Shown in pieces: positions 37,278 to 45,380 of a stretch of DNA of 64,000 nucleotides. Location: NCBI RefSeq assembly GCF_003955755.1, contig NZ_CP034465.1:1302001-1366000 (forward strand), written 5' to 3'. The stretch is from Jeotgalibaca ciconiae (GTDB lineage Bacteria > Bacillota > Bacilli > Lactobacillales > Aerococcaceae). The notes beneath the pieces are model-generated. The model worked only from the letters and a program-made list of their open reading frames with translations. It made no database searches and had not been told where the DNA came from. Every line of letters starts with the position of its first letter. The first letter of the stretch is position 1. The position numbers and the translations under genes are program-made.

Positions 37278-38606
37278 ATGAAGAAATTGGAGAGTATCGA
37301 ATCAACCGGCTTTTTAGCTGTTATATTAGGCGGAAATCGCGGAGCCTATGGATTAGCCCAAGCATTTTATGAAGAATATGGCATCAAGTCGATTGTGGTT
37401 AGCCCTTATCAAACAGGACCAATCCTTCATTCAATGATTATCGATTATTATTCACAATCAAACATCATGAATATCGAACAGTTGATGAGTACCTTTCAGC
37501 AGATTGAAGCTGACTTTCCAAATTCGAAAAAGCTTCTTTTTGGCAGTGATGATTGTTATGTAGAACTATTAATCAATAAGCGCGAGCAGTTTTCGAATCA
37601 ATGGATTGTACCCTATGTCGAAAAGGAAACCTATGAACAGGTAACGGATAAAAGTAGATTTTATGATTTATGTCATCAAATTGGAGTGCCTTATCCACGC
37701 ACCTCTATTGTGAAAAAAGCAGAGCAAACGTTCTCGTTGACATTTCCAGTAATCATTAAGCCGGCTCAAACGCCGGATTTCCAAATTCTTTCATTTGAAG
37801 GAAAGCAGAAGGTATATATTTGTTACGATATGCAGGAAGCAAGCGAAAATATTTCCTTGATTTACCAGAACGGTTACCAGGGAGAGTTGATTGTGCAAGA
37901 ATATATTCAGGGAGACGATCAGTCACTTGGTATTGTGACTGCATATGTTGCAAAAAAAGATCGGAAGTTGAAGTTGGTTTCTTTCGCGAATGTTTTAGTT
38001 GATGATCCCACCCCTTCCGCAATTGGAAATAGTTTAGCAGGTATTGTACGGAAAGAGCCAGCATTGATGGAATCAATTATAAAGATTGTAGAAGCATCTG
38101 ACTTTTATGGTTTTGCGACATTTGATGTGAAGTACGATTCTGATCGAGGGAAATATGTCTTTTTTGAATTGAATGGCCGCTTAGGTTCCAGTAATTATTA
38201 TGTAACGAGCGCAGGAAATAATGTTGCCAAGTATTATGTGGATGATTTTCTACTGAACCAGTCGATAGAAGGCACCAATAATGAAAAAGAAGTTCTTTAT
38301 ACGGTCCTGCCAAAGAAACTCTTACTACATATGATTTCCAATAAAGAAGATAAACAAAAAATAAAAACATTTTATCAAAATAAACAGGTTGTCCGTTTGC
38401 TATATGCATCTTACGAACACCATTTGAAAAGAAAGACTTATTTAATGGCTTCTGCTCTTAATTACTATAAAAAATTATTACTCTTTCCTTCATTAGAAAG
38501 AAAGTTTTTAAGTAATCAAGAAAAACATGTATTCAAAAGTAATTTAGCGCAAAGATTAGTAAAGCAAACAGATACAGATTCTCTTTTTCATAAACATAAT
38601 CTCTAA
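37278..38606 (+). CDS. ATP-grasp ligase, D-aspartate ligase-like
   Basis: ATP-grasp enzyme of about 442 residues, resembling in length and N-terminal pattern (VILGGNRGAYGLAQAFYEEY) the D-aspartate ligases that build the peptidoglycan cross-bridge of lactic acid bacteria. Seen: the nucleotide-binding lobes (FPVIIKPA, VQEYIQGDDQS) and the metal-binding end (FFELNGRLGSSN). The start is unclear: ATGs at 37269 and 37278 and a TTG at 37248 are possible. It lies 2-30 bp after the FtsE-like gene and before the operon terminator, so it is apparently co-transcribed with flagellar genes. The exact substrate is not determinable. Confidence 0.72.
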   Translation: MKKLESIESTGFLAVILGGNRGAYGLAQAFYEEYGIKSIVVSPYQTGPILHSMIIDYYSQSNIMNIEQLMSTFQQIEADFPNSKKLLFGSDDCYVELLINKREQFSNQWIVPYVEKETYEQVTDKSRFYDLCHQIGVPYPRTSIVKKAEQTFSLTFPVIIKPAQTPDFQILSFEGKQKVYICYDMQEASENISLIYQNGYQGELIVQEYIQGDDQSLGIVTAYVAKKDRKLKLVSFANVLVDDPTPSAIGNSLAGIVRKEPALMESIIKIVEASDFYGFATFDVKYDSDRGKYVFFELNGRLGSSNYYVTSAGNNVAKYYVDDFLLNQSIEGTNNEKEVLYTVLPKKLLLHMISNKEDKQKIKTFYQNKQVVRLLYASYEHHLKRKTYLMASALNYYKKLLLFPSLERKFLSNQEKHVFKSNLAQRLVKQTDTDSLFHKHNL

Positions 38607-38640
38607 AAAGGGGTGAGGCAAATGGTCTCATCCCTTTTTG
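38605..38640 (+). terminator. Terminator ending the flagellar block
   Basis: AAAAAGGGGTGAG / CTCATCCCTTTTT inverted repeat overlapping the stop codon of the ATP-grasp gene. Strong stem followed by T. It marks the end of the 21-kb + strand block that began at 17382. Confidence 0.88.
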
Positions 38641-38667
38641 TATGCAAAAACTACATTTATAGATTGA

Positions 38668-38787
38668 TTTCATCGAGTGAACCTATCCCTTAACATTCAC
38701 TAGATGGAATTAGAGACCATTCTCATCTAGTGAAGGTGGCAGAAACATTCTACTCGATGAAATTAAGGAGTAATCTCATCTAGTGAA
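38668..38787. repeat. Dispersed short-repeat array 1 (5 units)
   Basis: Five copies of a 13-15 bp unit (TCTCATCTAGTGAA and its reverse complement form TTCACTAGATGGAAT) at 38668, 38696, 38721, 38750 and 38774. Orientation alternates F-R-F-R-F and the centre-to-centre step is about 24-29 bp. Neighbouring units can pair as stem-loops. The same unit recurs in arrays at 39807 and 58305, always between genes. Confidence 0.85.
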
Positions 38788-38877
38788 AGAAAAATAACGT
38801 CTGACTAAATTTAAAAAACGTAAATCATGTCATTCACGGACTTCTTTATATAGAAGAGAAATGGAGAGGAGAAAAAA

Positions 38878-39777
38878 ATGTTTATAAAGAACAGAACAAG
38901 GCCGGTGACGCTTCGAGTTATGGAGTCACTATTTTATCGGATGGATTTGTCAAAAGAAGGGAAAAAATATTACTACAATCAAATAAGTGGGCATGAGGGA
39001 GAATGCGAACTAGACTCTCATACAATAAAGTTTTCAAAACGCTATCCCGTTCTCAATGATTTGAATTTGGAACATAGAAAAAATGAATTTCAAATTGATG
39101 CGTTAATCATTAAAGATAACACGTTACATTTATACGAAGTGAAGAATTTCAAAGGGGATTTTTATTACGAAAATGGCAAACTGCGTTCTCATGCCAATTC
39201 TCATGTTGCAAATCCAACCGGGCAATCGGACCGTGCAGAATCTTTGTTATATAATCTCGTTCGTGAGTTGGGTTATCAGTATGACGTGAAGGAGAATATT
39301 GTATTTATTCACCCAAACTTTTTTATGTATAACGCGCCTTCTGATAAGAATTATTTGTTTTTATCTCAAATTGAGTCCCATCTTAACCAGGCATTTCCCT
39401 ATGAAGAGATGGATTCTCATAGGGACTTCATTCGAGACCTTCTAGCGTTGAACAATCCGGATTATCGGGCCAAACAAATTCCGGAATATGACTATTCTGA
39501 TTTGAGAAAAGGAATTTACTGCCCGGAGTGTTTTTCCTTTAACCATACACATAGCCGGCAAAATCGTATTTGTCTAGATTGTGGGAATAAGGAAGCAGTT
39601 GTTCAGGCAATTTATCGTAGTACGGAAGAGTTTAAACTTCTCTTTCCAGATAAAATGATTAAAACAAGCCAAATTTATGATTGGTGCAACCAAGTTTATT
39701 CACATCAAAGAGTATACAAAGCATTGAAAACAAGATATAAGAAAAATGGCAACACGAAAAGTGCTTGTTATGAGTAA
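38878..39777 (+). CDS. NERD-domain protein with zinc ribbon
   Basis: Protein of 299 residues carrying a nuclease-related (NERD) domain: GHEGE near residues 38-42, then EFQIDALII and LYEVKNFKGDFYY (about 69-97), the D and E-V-K residues of restriction-endonuclease-like folds. The C-terminal part has a probable zinc ribbon, CPEC (about 218-221) and CLDC (about 236-239). RBS AGAGGAGAAA. No membrane segment. A role in DNA processing is plausible but unproven. It stands alone, flanked on both sides by arrays of the alternating short repeat. Confidence 0.78.
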   Translation: MFIKNRTRPVTLRVMESLFYRMDLSKEGKKYYYNQISGHEGECELDSHTIKFSKRYPVLNDLNLEHRKNEFQIDALIIKDNTLHLYEVKNFKGDFYYENGKLRSHANSHVANPTGQSDRAESLLYNLVRELGYQYDVKENIVFIHPNFFMYNAPSDKNYLFLSQIESHLNQAFPYEEMDSHRDFIRDLLALNNPDYRAKQIPEYDYSDLRKGIYCPECFSFNHTHSRQNRICLDCGNKEAVVQAIYRSTEEFKLLFPDKMIKTSQIYDWCNQVYSHQRVYKALKTRYKKNGNTKSACYE

Positions 39778-39806
39778 TAACATCGATTGAATATCGGTCG
39801 GCATGC

Positions 39807-39927
39807 TCACTGAATGAGATTAACCGGTAATTTCATCTAGTGGGCAGAAAATTCTCTTGTTACTAGATGAATAAGGGGAATAATCTCATCGAGTGAACCT
39901 CACAGACTCCCTTCACTAAATGAATAA
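39807..39927. repeat. Dispersed short-repeat array 2 (5 units)
   Basis: Units at 39807 (R), 39831 (F), 39860 (R), 39884 (F) and 39912 (R), e.g. TTTCATCTAGTGGG and TTACTAGATGAATAA. Same alternating order and 24-29 bp step as array 1, but in the opposite phase, so the NERD gene is framed by near-mirror arrays. Confidence 0.85.
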
Positions 39928-39990
39928 AGTGAATAATCCAAGATGTCACAAGACACTGTGTTCAACTACTAAAAAAAGTTTGAAATGCAA

Positions 39991-40029
39991 TGGTAAACGG
40001 TTGCATTTTCCAAATGAACAAGGTAGAAT
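39991..40029 (+). promoter_or_regulatory. treP promoter with possible cre site
   Basis: TTGCAT (40001-40006), a 17-base spacer and TAGAAT (40024-40029). A cre-like sequence TGGTAAACGGTTGCA at 39991-40005 (one mismatch to WTGNAANCGNWNNCW) overlaps the -35 and lies inside a larger inverted repeat AAATGCAA / TTGCATTT. Catabolite repression by CcpA is the likely meaning. Confidence 0.6.
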
Positions 40030-40041
40030 AAAGTTATCAAG

Positions 40042-40061
40042 GAACTTGTATAGACAAGTTC
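40042..40061 (+). promoter_or_regulatory. TreR-like operator
   Basis: Palindrome GAACTTGTATAGACAAGTTC, matching the TTGTATATACAA core known for the GntR-family repressor TreR, between the promoter and the treP ribosome site. No treR gene is in the window, so the regulator must be encoded elsewhere. Confidence 0.75.
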
Positions 40062-40081
40062 GAAGAAGGAGGAAAAAGAAT

Positions 40082-41599
40082 ATGGCAGACTTTAAGCAAG
40101 ATGCCAAAGACTTGCTGAAACATATTGGTGGATCCGATAATATTTCAGCGGTTAGTCACTGTGCCACTCGTATGCGTTTTGTGTTGAATGATCCTGATAA
40201 GGCAGATGTGAAGAAGATTGAAGATATCCCTTCCGTTAAAGGAACATTTACACAAGCTGGTCAGTTTCAAGTAATTGTTGGTAACGAAGTTCCTACGTTT
40301 TATAACGAATTCACGAAGATTTCTGGAAAAGAAGGCGTATCGAAAGACGAAGCAAAATCAGCTGCGAAACAGAATCAAAACTGGATTCAGCGAGCTATGT
40401 CAGTATTGGCAGAAATTTTTAGTCCACTAATTCCGGCAATTGTTGTTGGGGGTCTTATTCTCGGTTTCCGTAATATATTAGAAGGAATTCAATTCGAATC
40501 ACTTGGTCAACTGATGGTGGATGGTGCTCCAGCCTTTACGAATGCTGGTGAGCCAATCTATAATGCGATTGTCAATGTCAGTCAATTCTGGTCAGGGGTT
40601 AATAGTTTTCTTTGGTTAATCGGTGAAGCCATTTTCCACTTCTTACCAGTTGGTATTACATGGAGTGTCACGAAGAAAATGGGTACCACTCAAATTCTTG
40701 GTATTGTATTAGGGATTACGTTAGTATCTCCGCAATTATTAAATGCATATGGTGTAGCAGACGCAGCAGCAGCTGGGGAAATTCCATTTTGGGATTTTGG
40801 TTTCTTCCAAATTGACATGATCGGCTATCAAGCACAAGTACTTCCAGCTATGTTGGCAGGTTTTACCTTAGCCTATCTTGAAATTTGGCTACGGAAATGG
40901 ATTCCACAAGCAATTTCGATGATTTTTGTTCCTTTATTTGCTTTACTTCCAACAGTTATTATTGCCCATACCATTTTAGGACCGATTGGTTGGACAGTCG
41001 GACAGTGGATTTCTAATGTGGTTTACGCAGGAATTACTGGAAGCTTCAGTTGGTTGTTTGGTTTAGTCTTCGGGGCGCTGTACTCACCACTTGTTATTAC
41101 AGGACTGCATCATATGTCCAATGCGATCGATTTACAATTAACATCGGACTTTGGTGGAACACAGCTATGGCCGATGATTGCTTTGTCAAATATCGCTCAA
41201 GGATCTGCAGTTCTGGCAATTATCTTCATGCATAGAGGAAATAAGAAGGAAGAACAAGTTTCGATTCCAGCGATGATTTCTTGTTACTTAGGGGTAACAG
41301 AACCAGCGATGTTTGGTATTAACATCAAGTATATCTATCCATTTGTCGCTGCTATGATTGGGTCAGGTATCGCAGGCTTTGTTTCGGTACTTTCCGGGGT
41401 AACGGCAGCCTCTATCGGCGTAGGTGGTCTCCCTGGGTTCCTATCCATCCAATTTGAGCATTGGCCAATGTTCTTTGTAAGCATGGCGATTGCGATCGTT
41501 GTTCCTTTTGTACTCACCATGTTCTTTGAGAAAAGACAAATTTTAGTACCAAAAGGTGTTGTAGAAGACGCACCGGTTATTGAAACAGGTCAAAAATAA
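40082..41599 (+). CDS. treP: PTS trehalose-specific EIIBC component TreP
   Basis: Trehalose permease that phosphorylates its sugar during uptake, giving trehalose-6-phosphate. From ATG 40082 (GAAGGAGGAAAAAG upstream) the product is 505 residues. The EIIB domain at 1-85 has the phosphorylated C27 in SHCATRMRF; an EIIC membrane domain with about ten helices follows (about 105-490). No EIIA domain is attached, so a shared glucose-type EIIA must serve it. The following gene hydrolyses the product. Confidence 0.92.
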   Translation: MADFKQDAKDLLKHIGGSDNISAVSHCATRMRFVLNDPDKADVKKIEDIPSVKGTFTQAGQFQVIVGNEVPTFYNEFTKISGKEGVSKDEAKSAAKQNQNWIQRAMSVLAEIFSPLIPAIVVGGLILGFRNILEGIQFESLGQLMVDGAPAFTNAGEPIYNAIVNVSQFWSGVNSFLWLIGEAIFHFLPVGITWSVTKKMGTTQILGIVLGITLVSPQLLNAYGVADAAAAGEIPFWDFGFFQIDMIGYQAQVLPAMLAGFTLAYLEIWLRKWIPQAISMIFVPLFALLPTVIIAHTILGPIGWTVGQWISNVVYAGITGSFSWLFGLVFGALYSPLVITGLHHMSNAIDLQLTSDFGGTQLWPMIALSNIAQGSAVLAIIFMHRGNKKEEQVSIPAMISCYLGVTEPAMFGINIKYIYPFVAAMIGSGIAGFVSVLSGVTAASIGVGGLPGFLSIQFEHWPMFFVSMAIAIVVPFVLTMFFEKRQILVPKGVVEDAPVIETGQK

Positions 41600-41674
41600 A
41601 TAAAATTTCATTTGACAGGACAGAAGAAGAGCTTGCTCACTTTTGCCCTGTCTCGTTGTTAGAAGGAGGATATT

Positions 41675-43327
41675 ATGGAGCATTTTAAAGAAAAAGTCAT
41701 TTACCAGCTCTATCCAAAATCATTCAAGGATTCTGATGGGAATGGTATCGGAGATATTCGAGGGATTATTGAAAAGCTGCCGTATTTAGAAAAATTAGGA
41801 ATCGATATGATTTGGATGAACCCTATTTTCCCATCGCCACAAAAGGATAACGGCTATGACGTGACGGATTATACAGCCATTGATCCATTATTTGGAACGA
41901 TGGAAGAGTTAGAAGAGTTAATCAAAAAAGCAAAAGAGAGAAAGATTGAGCTCATGTTTGATATGGTATTTAACCATACATCGATTACCCACCAGTGGTT
42001 CCAAAGAGCGCTTGCAGGCGAAAAAGAGTTCGAAGATTATTATATTATCCGAGAGCCAAAAGAAGATGGCAGTCTGCCGACCAATTGGCAGTCAAAATTC
42101 GGAGGAGATGCGTGGGCTCCATTCGGCAAAACTGGAAAGTACTACTTATGTTTATATGATAAGACGCAAGCTGATCTAAACTGGCGCAACCTCGAAGTAC
42201 GAGAAGAGTTGTACCAAGTCGTTCGCTTCTGGCTGGAAAAAGGGATTCGCGGCTTCCGCTTTGATGTATTAAATGTAATCGGGAAAGCAGAACAATTGGT
42301 AGATAGTGCAGGGGACAATGAAAAGAGTCTCTATACAGATACGTCAATCGTGCATGATTACGTACAAGAACTGAATCGTGAGAGCTTTGGACAATACGAA
42401 GATATCGTAACAGTTGGTGAAATGTCTTCGACTACGGTTGAAAATGGCATCTTGTATTCTGACCCAGCCCGCAACGAGCTGTCGATGATTTTTAGTTTCC
42501 ATCATTTAAAGGTTGATTATGATCAAGGGGAAAAATGGACAGATGTGCCGTTTGATTTCATTGAATTGAAGCGAATTTTGGATGAATGGCAAGTAGGAAT
42601 GTCGGATGGGAATGGTTGGAACGCATTGTTTTGGAATAACCATGACCAACCTCGTTCGAACAGCCGCTTTGGGGATCCGGACAACTATCCCTTCGAGACT
42701 GCAAGTATGCTCGCTCAAACCATCCATTTGCTGCGGGGAACTCCTTATATTTATCAAGGAGAAGAAATTGGGATGACCAATCCAGACTATAGTGATATCA
42801 ACGAATACGTCGATGTAGAAACACATAATGCTTATGAAGCCCTGCGTCTAGCCGGCGAAACGCACGAGACTGCTATTCAAATTATCAAACAAAAATCTCG
42901 GGACAACAGCCGTACACCGATGCAATGGGATAATAGCTTGAATGCTGGTTTTACAACGGGGACTCCGTGGCTAAAAGTAGCCGATAATTATTCCCATTTA
43001 AATGTAGAAGAAGAATTAACAAACGGGAAAATATTCCCTTACTACCAAAAACTCATTCAACTACGAAAAGAGTTACCGATTATTGCAGATGGGTCGTATC
43101 AAGGAATTCTTTTGGATGATCCAGAGGTTTATGCCTATATCCGCGAAAAAGACGGAAAGAAATTGCTTGTATTAAACCATTTTTATGGGACAGATTACAC
43201 TGTACAGATTCCAGAAGAATGGGTGGCAGAAGATGCGAAAGTGGTTATTGGTAACTATTCGGATGCAAAATTAACGGCTGAGATAAAGCTTCGACCGTAT
43301 GAGACAGTGGCATTTTTGATTAAATAA
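41675..43327 (+). CDS. treC: Trehalose-6-phosphate hydrolase TreC
   Basis: GH13 glycosidase splitting trehalose-6-phosphate into glucose and glucose-6-phosphate in the cytoplasm. The 550 residues show the alpha-amylase family regions: MVFNHTS, the nucleophile region GIRGFRFDVLNVIGK (Asp near 199), the acid VGEMSS (Glu near 249) and the NNHDQPR motif (Asp near 325). RBS AGAAGGAGGATAT. The substrate assignment rests on coupling with treP; oligo-1,6-glucosidases are close relatives. Confidence 0.92.
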   Translation: MEHFKEKVIYQLYPKSFKDSDGNGIGDIRGIIEKLPYLEKLGIDMIWMNPIFPSPQKDNGYDVTDYTAIDPLFGTMEELEELIKKAKERKIELMFDMVFNHTSITHQWFQRALAGEKEFEDYYIIREPKEDGSLPTNWQSKFGGDAWAPFGKTGKYYLCLYDKTQADLNWRNLEVREELYQVVRFWLEKGIRGFRFDVLNVIGKAEQLVDSAGDNEKSLYTDTSIVHDYVQELNRESFGQYEDIVTVGEMSSTTVENGILYSDPARNELSMIFSFHHLKVDYDQGEKWTDVPFDFIELKRILDEWQVGMSDGNGWNALFWNNHDQPRSNSRFGDPDNYPFETASMLAQTIHLLRGTPYIYQGEEIGMTNPDYSDINEYVDVETHNAYEALRLAGETHETAIQIIKQKSRDNSRTPMQWDNSLNAGFTTGTPWLKVADNYSHLNVEEELTNGKIFPYYQKLIQLRKELPIIADGSYQGILLDDPEVYAYIREKDGKKLLVLNHFYGTDYTVQIPEEWVAEDAKVVIGNYSDAKLTAEIKLRPYETVAFLIK

Positions 43328-43374
43328 AAATAGAGATTTTCTCCTATAAGTAGGGAGGAAATCTCTATTTTTTT
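43326..43374 (+). terminator. Terminator after treC
   Basis: Stem AAAAATAGAGATTT / AAATCTCTATTTTT with an inner CTCC / GGAG stem, then T-run. The symmetric A and T tracts allow it to serve the convergent lipoprotein gene as well. Confidence 0.9.
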
Positions 43375-43384
43375 AATACTTGCA

Positions 43385-43843
43385 CTACTGCCTTTGTAAA
43401 ACAACTTCAATTTCCTCTTCGACTGGTATTTGATCTTTTTCGTATGAAAAGCGCACATATATTTTCTTTCCATCTTCGATTCCGTTGTAATCAAACACTG
43501 TGCCGGCTAAATCGCCTTCCAGCGGATATTGCCTAGTATCGAGAAAATCATAGTGGCTTTCGCTTATTGTTTGGGAATAGAAAATTTCTTTATCTTCGTT
43601 ATAAAGTTCAAAACCAGCAGATTTAATGGGCGTTAGCTCTTTGCTGCCTAGCGGTTTAATCCAAAATAGTTGGTAGGTAGGCTGGACATAAATCGATTCT
43701 CCATTCGAGATAAGCACGACATTTTCCAATGCAATATCTTTGGTTCGAGCATCAAAAGAGAAAACATCTAGTGTTTTTCCTCCAGAACAACCTGTTAAAA
43801 ATAAAATTGTTGTCAATAATAGAATCACTTTCTTCAAATGCAC
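43385..43843 (-). CDS. Small lipoprotein, unknown function
   Basis: 152 residues with a lipoprotein signal (MHLKKVILLLTTILFLTGC, lipobox LTGC at 16-19). The mature part is mostly beta-type, with no family I recognise. GTG start with GAGGAG upstream. It follows, 14 bp later, a decayed gene of similar kind and may be the second member of an old lipoprotein pair. Confidence 0.75.
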   Translation of the reverse strand: MHLKKVILLLTTILFLTGCSGGKTLDVFSFDARTKDIALENVVLISNGESIYVQPTYQLFWIKPLGSKELTPIKSAGFELYNEDKEIFYSQTISESHYDFLDTRQYPLEGDLAGTVFDYNGIEDGKKIYVRFSYEKDQIPVEEEIEVVLQRQ

Positions 43844-43857
43844 AATCTCCTCACAAA

Positions 43858-44325
43858 TTAATTTAGTGGATACTCAATACTGTTACCAAAGGAGTAGTAA
43901 TTCTCTTCCTCGATACTGCCAATATAGCCATCGGATTGTACAAAAATAATGAGTTATCCGCCACTTTCTATATCGCTGATGTCATTTTTCGCCAGAAATC
44001 CTTGTGGAATTTCAAATAGAATTTCTAGCTCTTCTCCTGTTGGTATCGTTGCTCGATTGTCTTGAGGAAGAAGATAAAGTGGGTTCGGCGAATTAACCAC
44101 ACCGTCTCATGAATAGAAATAAAAAAATTAGCGTTTAAAAGATCCTGTTCCAAAGCGTTCTCAACCTTTATTTTGATAAAAGAATCTGTCTCGCTGTTCA
44201 ATTGATAGTCTCCTGCTGAAATGGTTAGACTTTCCATATCATCAGCGGTTGTATACTGAGATGATTTTTCACAACCGTATATGAGGGCAAGGAGTGGAAT
44301 AAAGAATAATAACTTTTTTCATCAT
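43858..44325 (-). pseudogene. Decayed lipoprotein gene with frameshifts
   Basis: Reading the - strand from ATG 44325, the frame starts MMKK and stops soon. One frame over, the sequence continues as a lipoprotein signal (LLFFIPLLALIYGC) and a domain from about 44290 to 44105. It then shifts again near 44105 into VVNSPNPLYLLPQDNRATIP and on to a TAA at 43954, beyond which coding-like sequence continues in frame to a TAA at 43858. At least two frameshifts and one stop therefore break one former gene of about 155 codons. Confidence 0.72.
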
Positions 44326-44414
44326 TGTAAGCATTCCTTTCTTTCTCAGAAGGTTGATTTACTAAAAAACAAAAAAAATAGTTGAAACATACATTTTATG
44401 AAACCAATAAAATG

Positions 44415-44774
44415 TTATTTTGAAAACAGACTATAAAGTAACGAACTGCCATAATAAGCAATCAAAAATGGGGAAATGAGATAGAGTTGGAAAGGTATAA
44501 ACAATGATGTTGATAAAAAGAATATCAGAATGGATGCAATAATCATAACTGATAGAATAATACGATAATTTTTTTCTTTTTTATACGCTAAACTGCGATA
44601 CATAATGAGCAGCGTCAGTCCTTGAAGAATGACTTGTACTAAAATTGAAAGGTAATTCGGAAGTGGATTCATTGTCCGTAGTGTGTATTCGCTGATAGCC
44701 TCTGCAAAAAGAATATCTGTCCCCATCAATAAAACTGGTAAAAAAATAATTGAAAAAGCAGTTCGTTTGTTCAT
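44415..44774 (-). CDS. Small integral membrane protein
   Basis: 119 residues from ATG 44774 (AAGGAAGGA upstream; an ATG 9 bp earlier lies against the ribosome site). Four hydrophobic segments are seen near residues 7-24, 39-56, 70-88 and 92-112. No motif recognised. Unknown function. Confidence 0.65.
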   Translation of the reverse strand: MNKRTAFSIIFLPVLLMGTDILFAEAISEYTLRTMNPLPNYLSILVQVILQGLTLLIMYRSLAYKKEKNYRIILSVMIIASILIFFLSTSLFIPFQLYLISPFLIAYYGSSLLYSLFSK

Positions 44775-44860
44775 ATTATACATTCCTTCCTTCAAAATCC
44801 TTATTAAGCGTTAACAGAGAAGAACAAATGAAATTATCTCATTAAATAGTCATTTGACTA

Positions 44861-44880
44861 GCACTTAACAGTGGCTTTTT
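44861..44880 (+). repeat. Direct repeat copy a, terminator-like
   Basis: GCACTTAACAGTGGCTTTTT, 19 of 20 bases identical to copy b 307 bp downstream. An AGC / GCT mini-stem followed by T-run. Confidence 0.6.
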
Positions 44881-45167
44881 TTCTTTGATAAGAGCGTGTA
44901 GATTCATAATTATATTTATTACAATCATTATGAGAATAAAAATTGTGAAAATGTCTGGGAATCATATATATTCGATCCTATTAACAAGTAAAATAGTAAT
45001 ATAAGAGAGCTCAGTCATTCTTCCTTGCATTGAGAATTTAATGAATGAGCGATGCTATTTAGAGATTTGGATATTTTAATTGGTAAGCTTCTAACTAATG
45101 TGTATCATTTCCTAATATAAGGACTATTTTTACTGAATAGCATCTCATATTTAAAGCCTCTTTTAAA

Positions 45168-45187
45168 GCACTTAACAGTTGCTTTTT
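45168..45187 (+). repeat. Direct repeat copy b, terminator-like
   Basis: GCACTTAACAGTTGCTTTTT. With the preceding AAA it forms AAAGCA / TGCTTTT around a 9-base loop. Confidence 0.6.
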
Positions 45188-45380
45188 GTTTTTTTATCAA
45201 AATAACTGTCACCTTTTGAGTGCTCCTATTTTATTTGCTCAATATATTTTTTAAGATGCTTTATTTTTCCAAAAAAATTACGATAAATGTTATACTATTT
45301 ATAAACGGAAAATAGATATGATATGTATTCAATGTATAAAAATAGAATCTTTATTTTTGGCTTTGTGGAGGAGTAATGTA

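Larger units (their letters stand above)
39778..40081 (+). other. Repeat array and trehalose control region
   Basis: About 300 bp with no gene. The first 150 bp hold repeat array 2. The rest holds the treP promoter with a possible cre site and a TreR-like operator. An upstream ATG at 39920 in frame with treP is not used: it falls inside the repeat array and lacks a ribosome site. Confidence 0.7.
44775..45380. other. Long AT-rich intergenic region with paired short repeats
   Basis: About 600 bp without a credible gene. It holds two near-identical copies of GCACTTAACAGTgGCTTTTT (44861-44880 and 45168-45187), each able to form a small hairpin followed by T. It also has a 9-bp inverted repeat GATGCTATT (45051) / AATAGCATC (45136) and an extended -10 element (TGTTATACT, 45288-45296) before the regulator gene. 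Confidence 0.55.

Noticed and set aside
38668-38787. CRISPR array
   Set aside because: Units are short (13-15 bp), alternate in orientation and have 10-15 bp gaps; no cas genes are nearby.
39920-40081. N-terminal extension of treP from ATG 39920
   Set aside because: It would cross the promoter and operator, lacks a ribosome site, and is rich in Arg/Lys/Asn unlike any EIIB start; ATG 40082 has a strong site.
41600-41674. Terminator or separate promoter between treP and treC
   Set aside because: AGGACAG / CTGTC arms are short and lack a T-run; the genes are best read as one operon.
43764-43775. Another copy of the CATCTAGTG repeat
   Set aside because: A single partial match inside a lipoprotein gene with no partner unit; probably chance.
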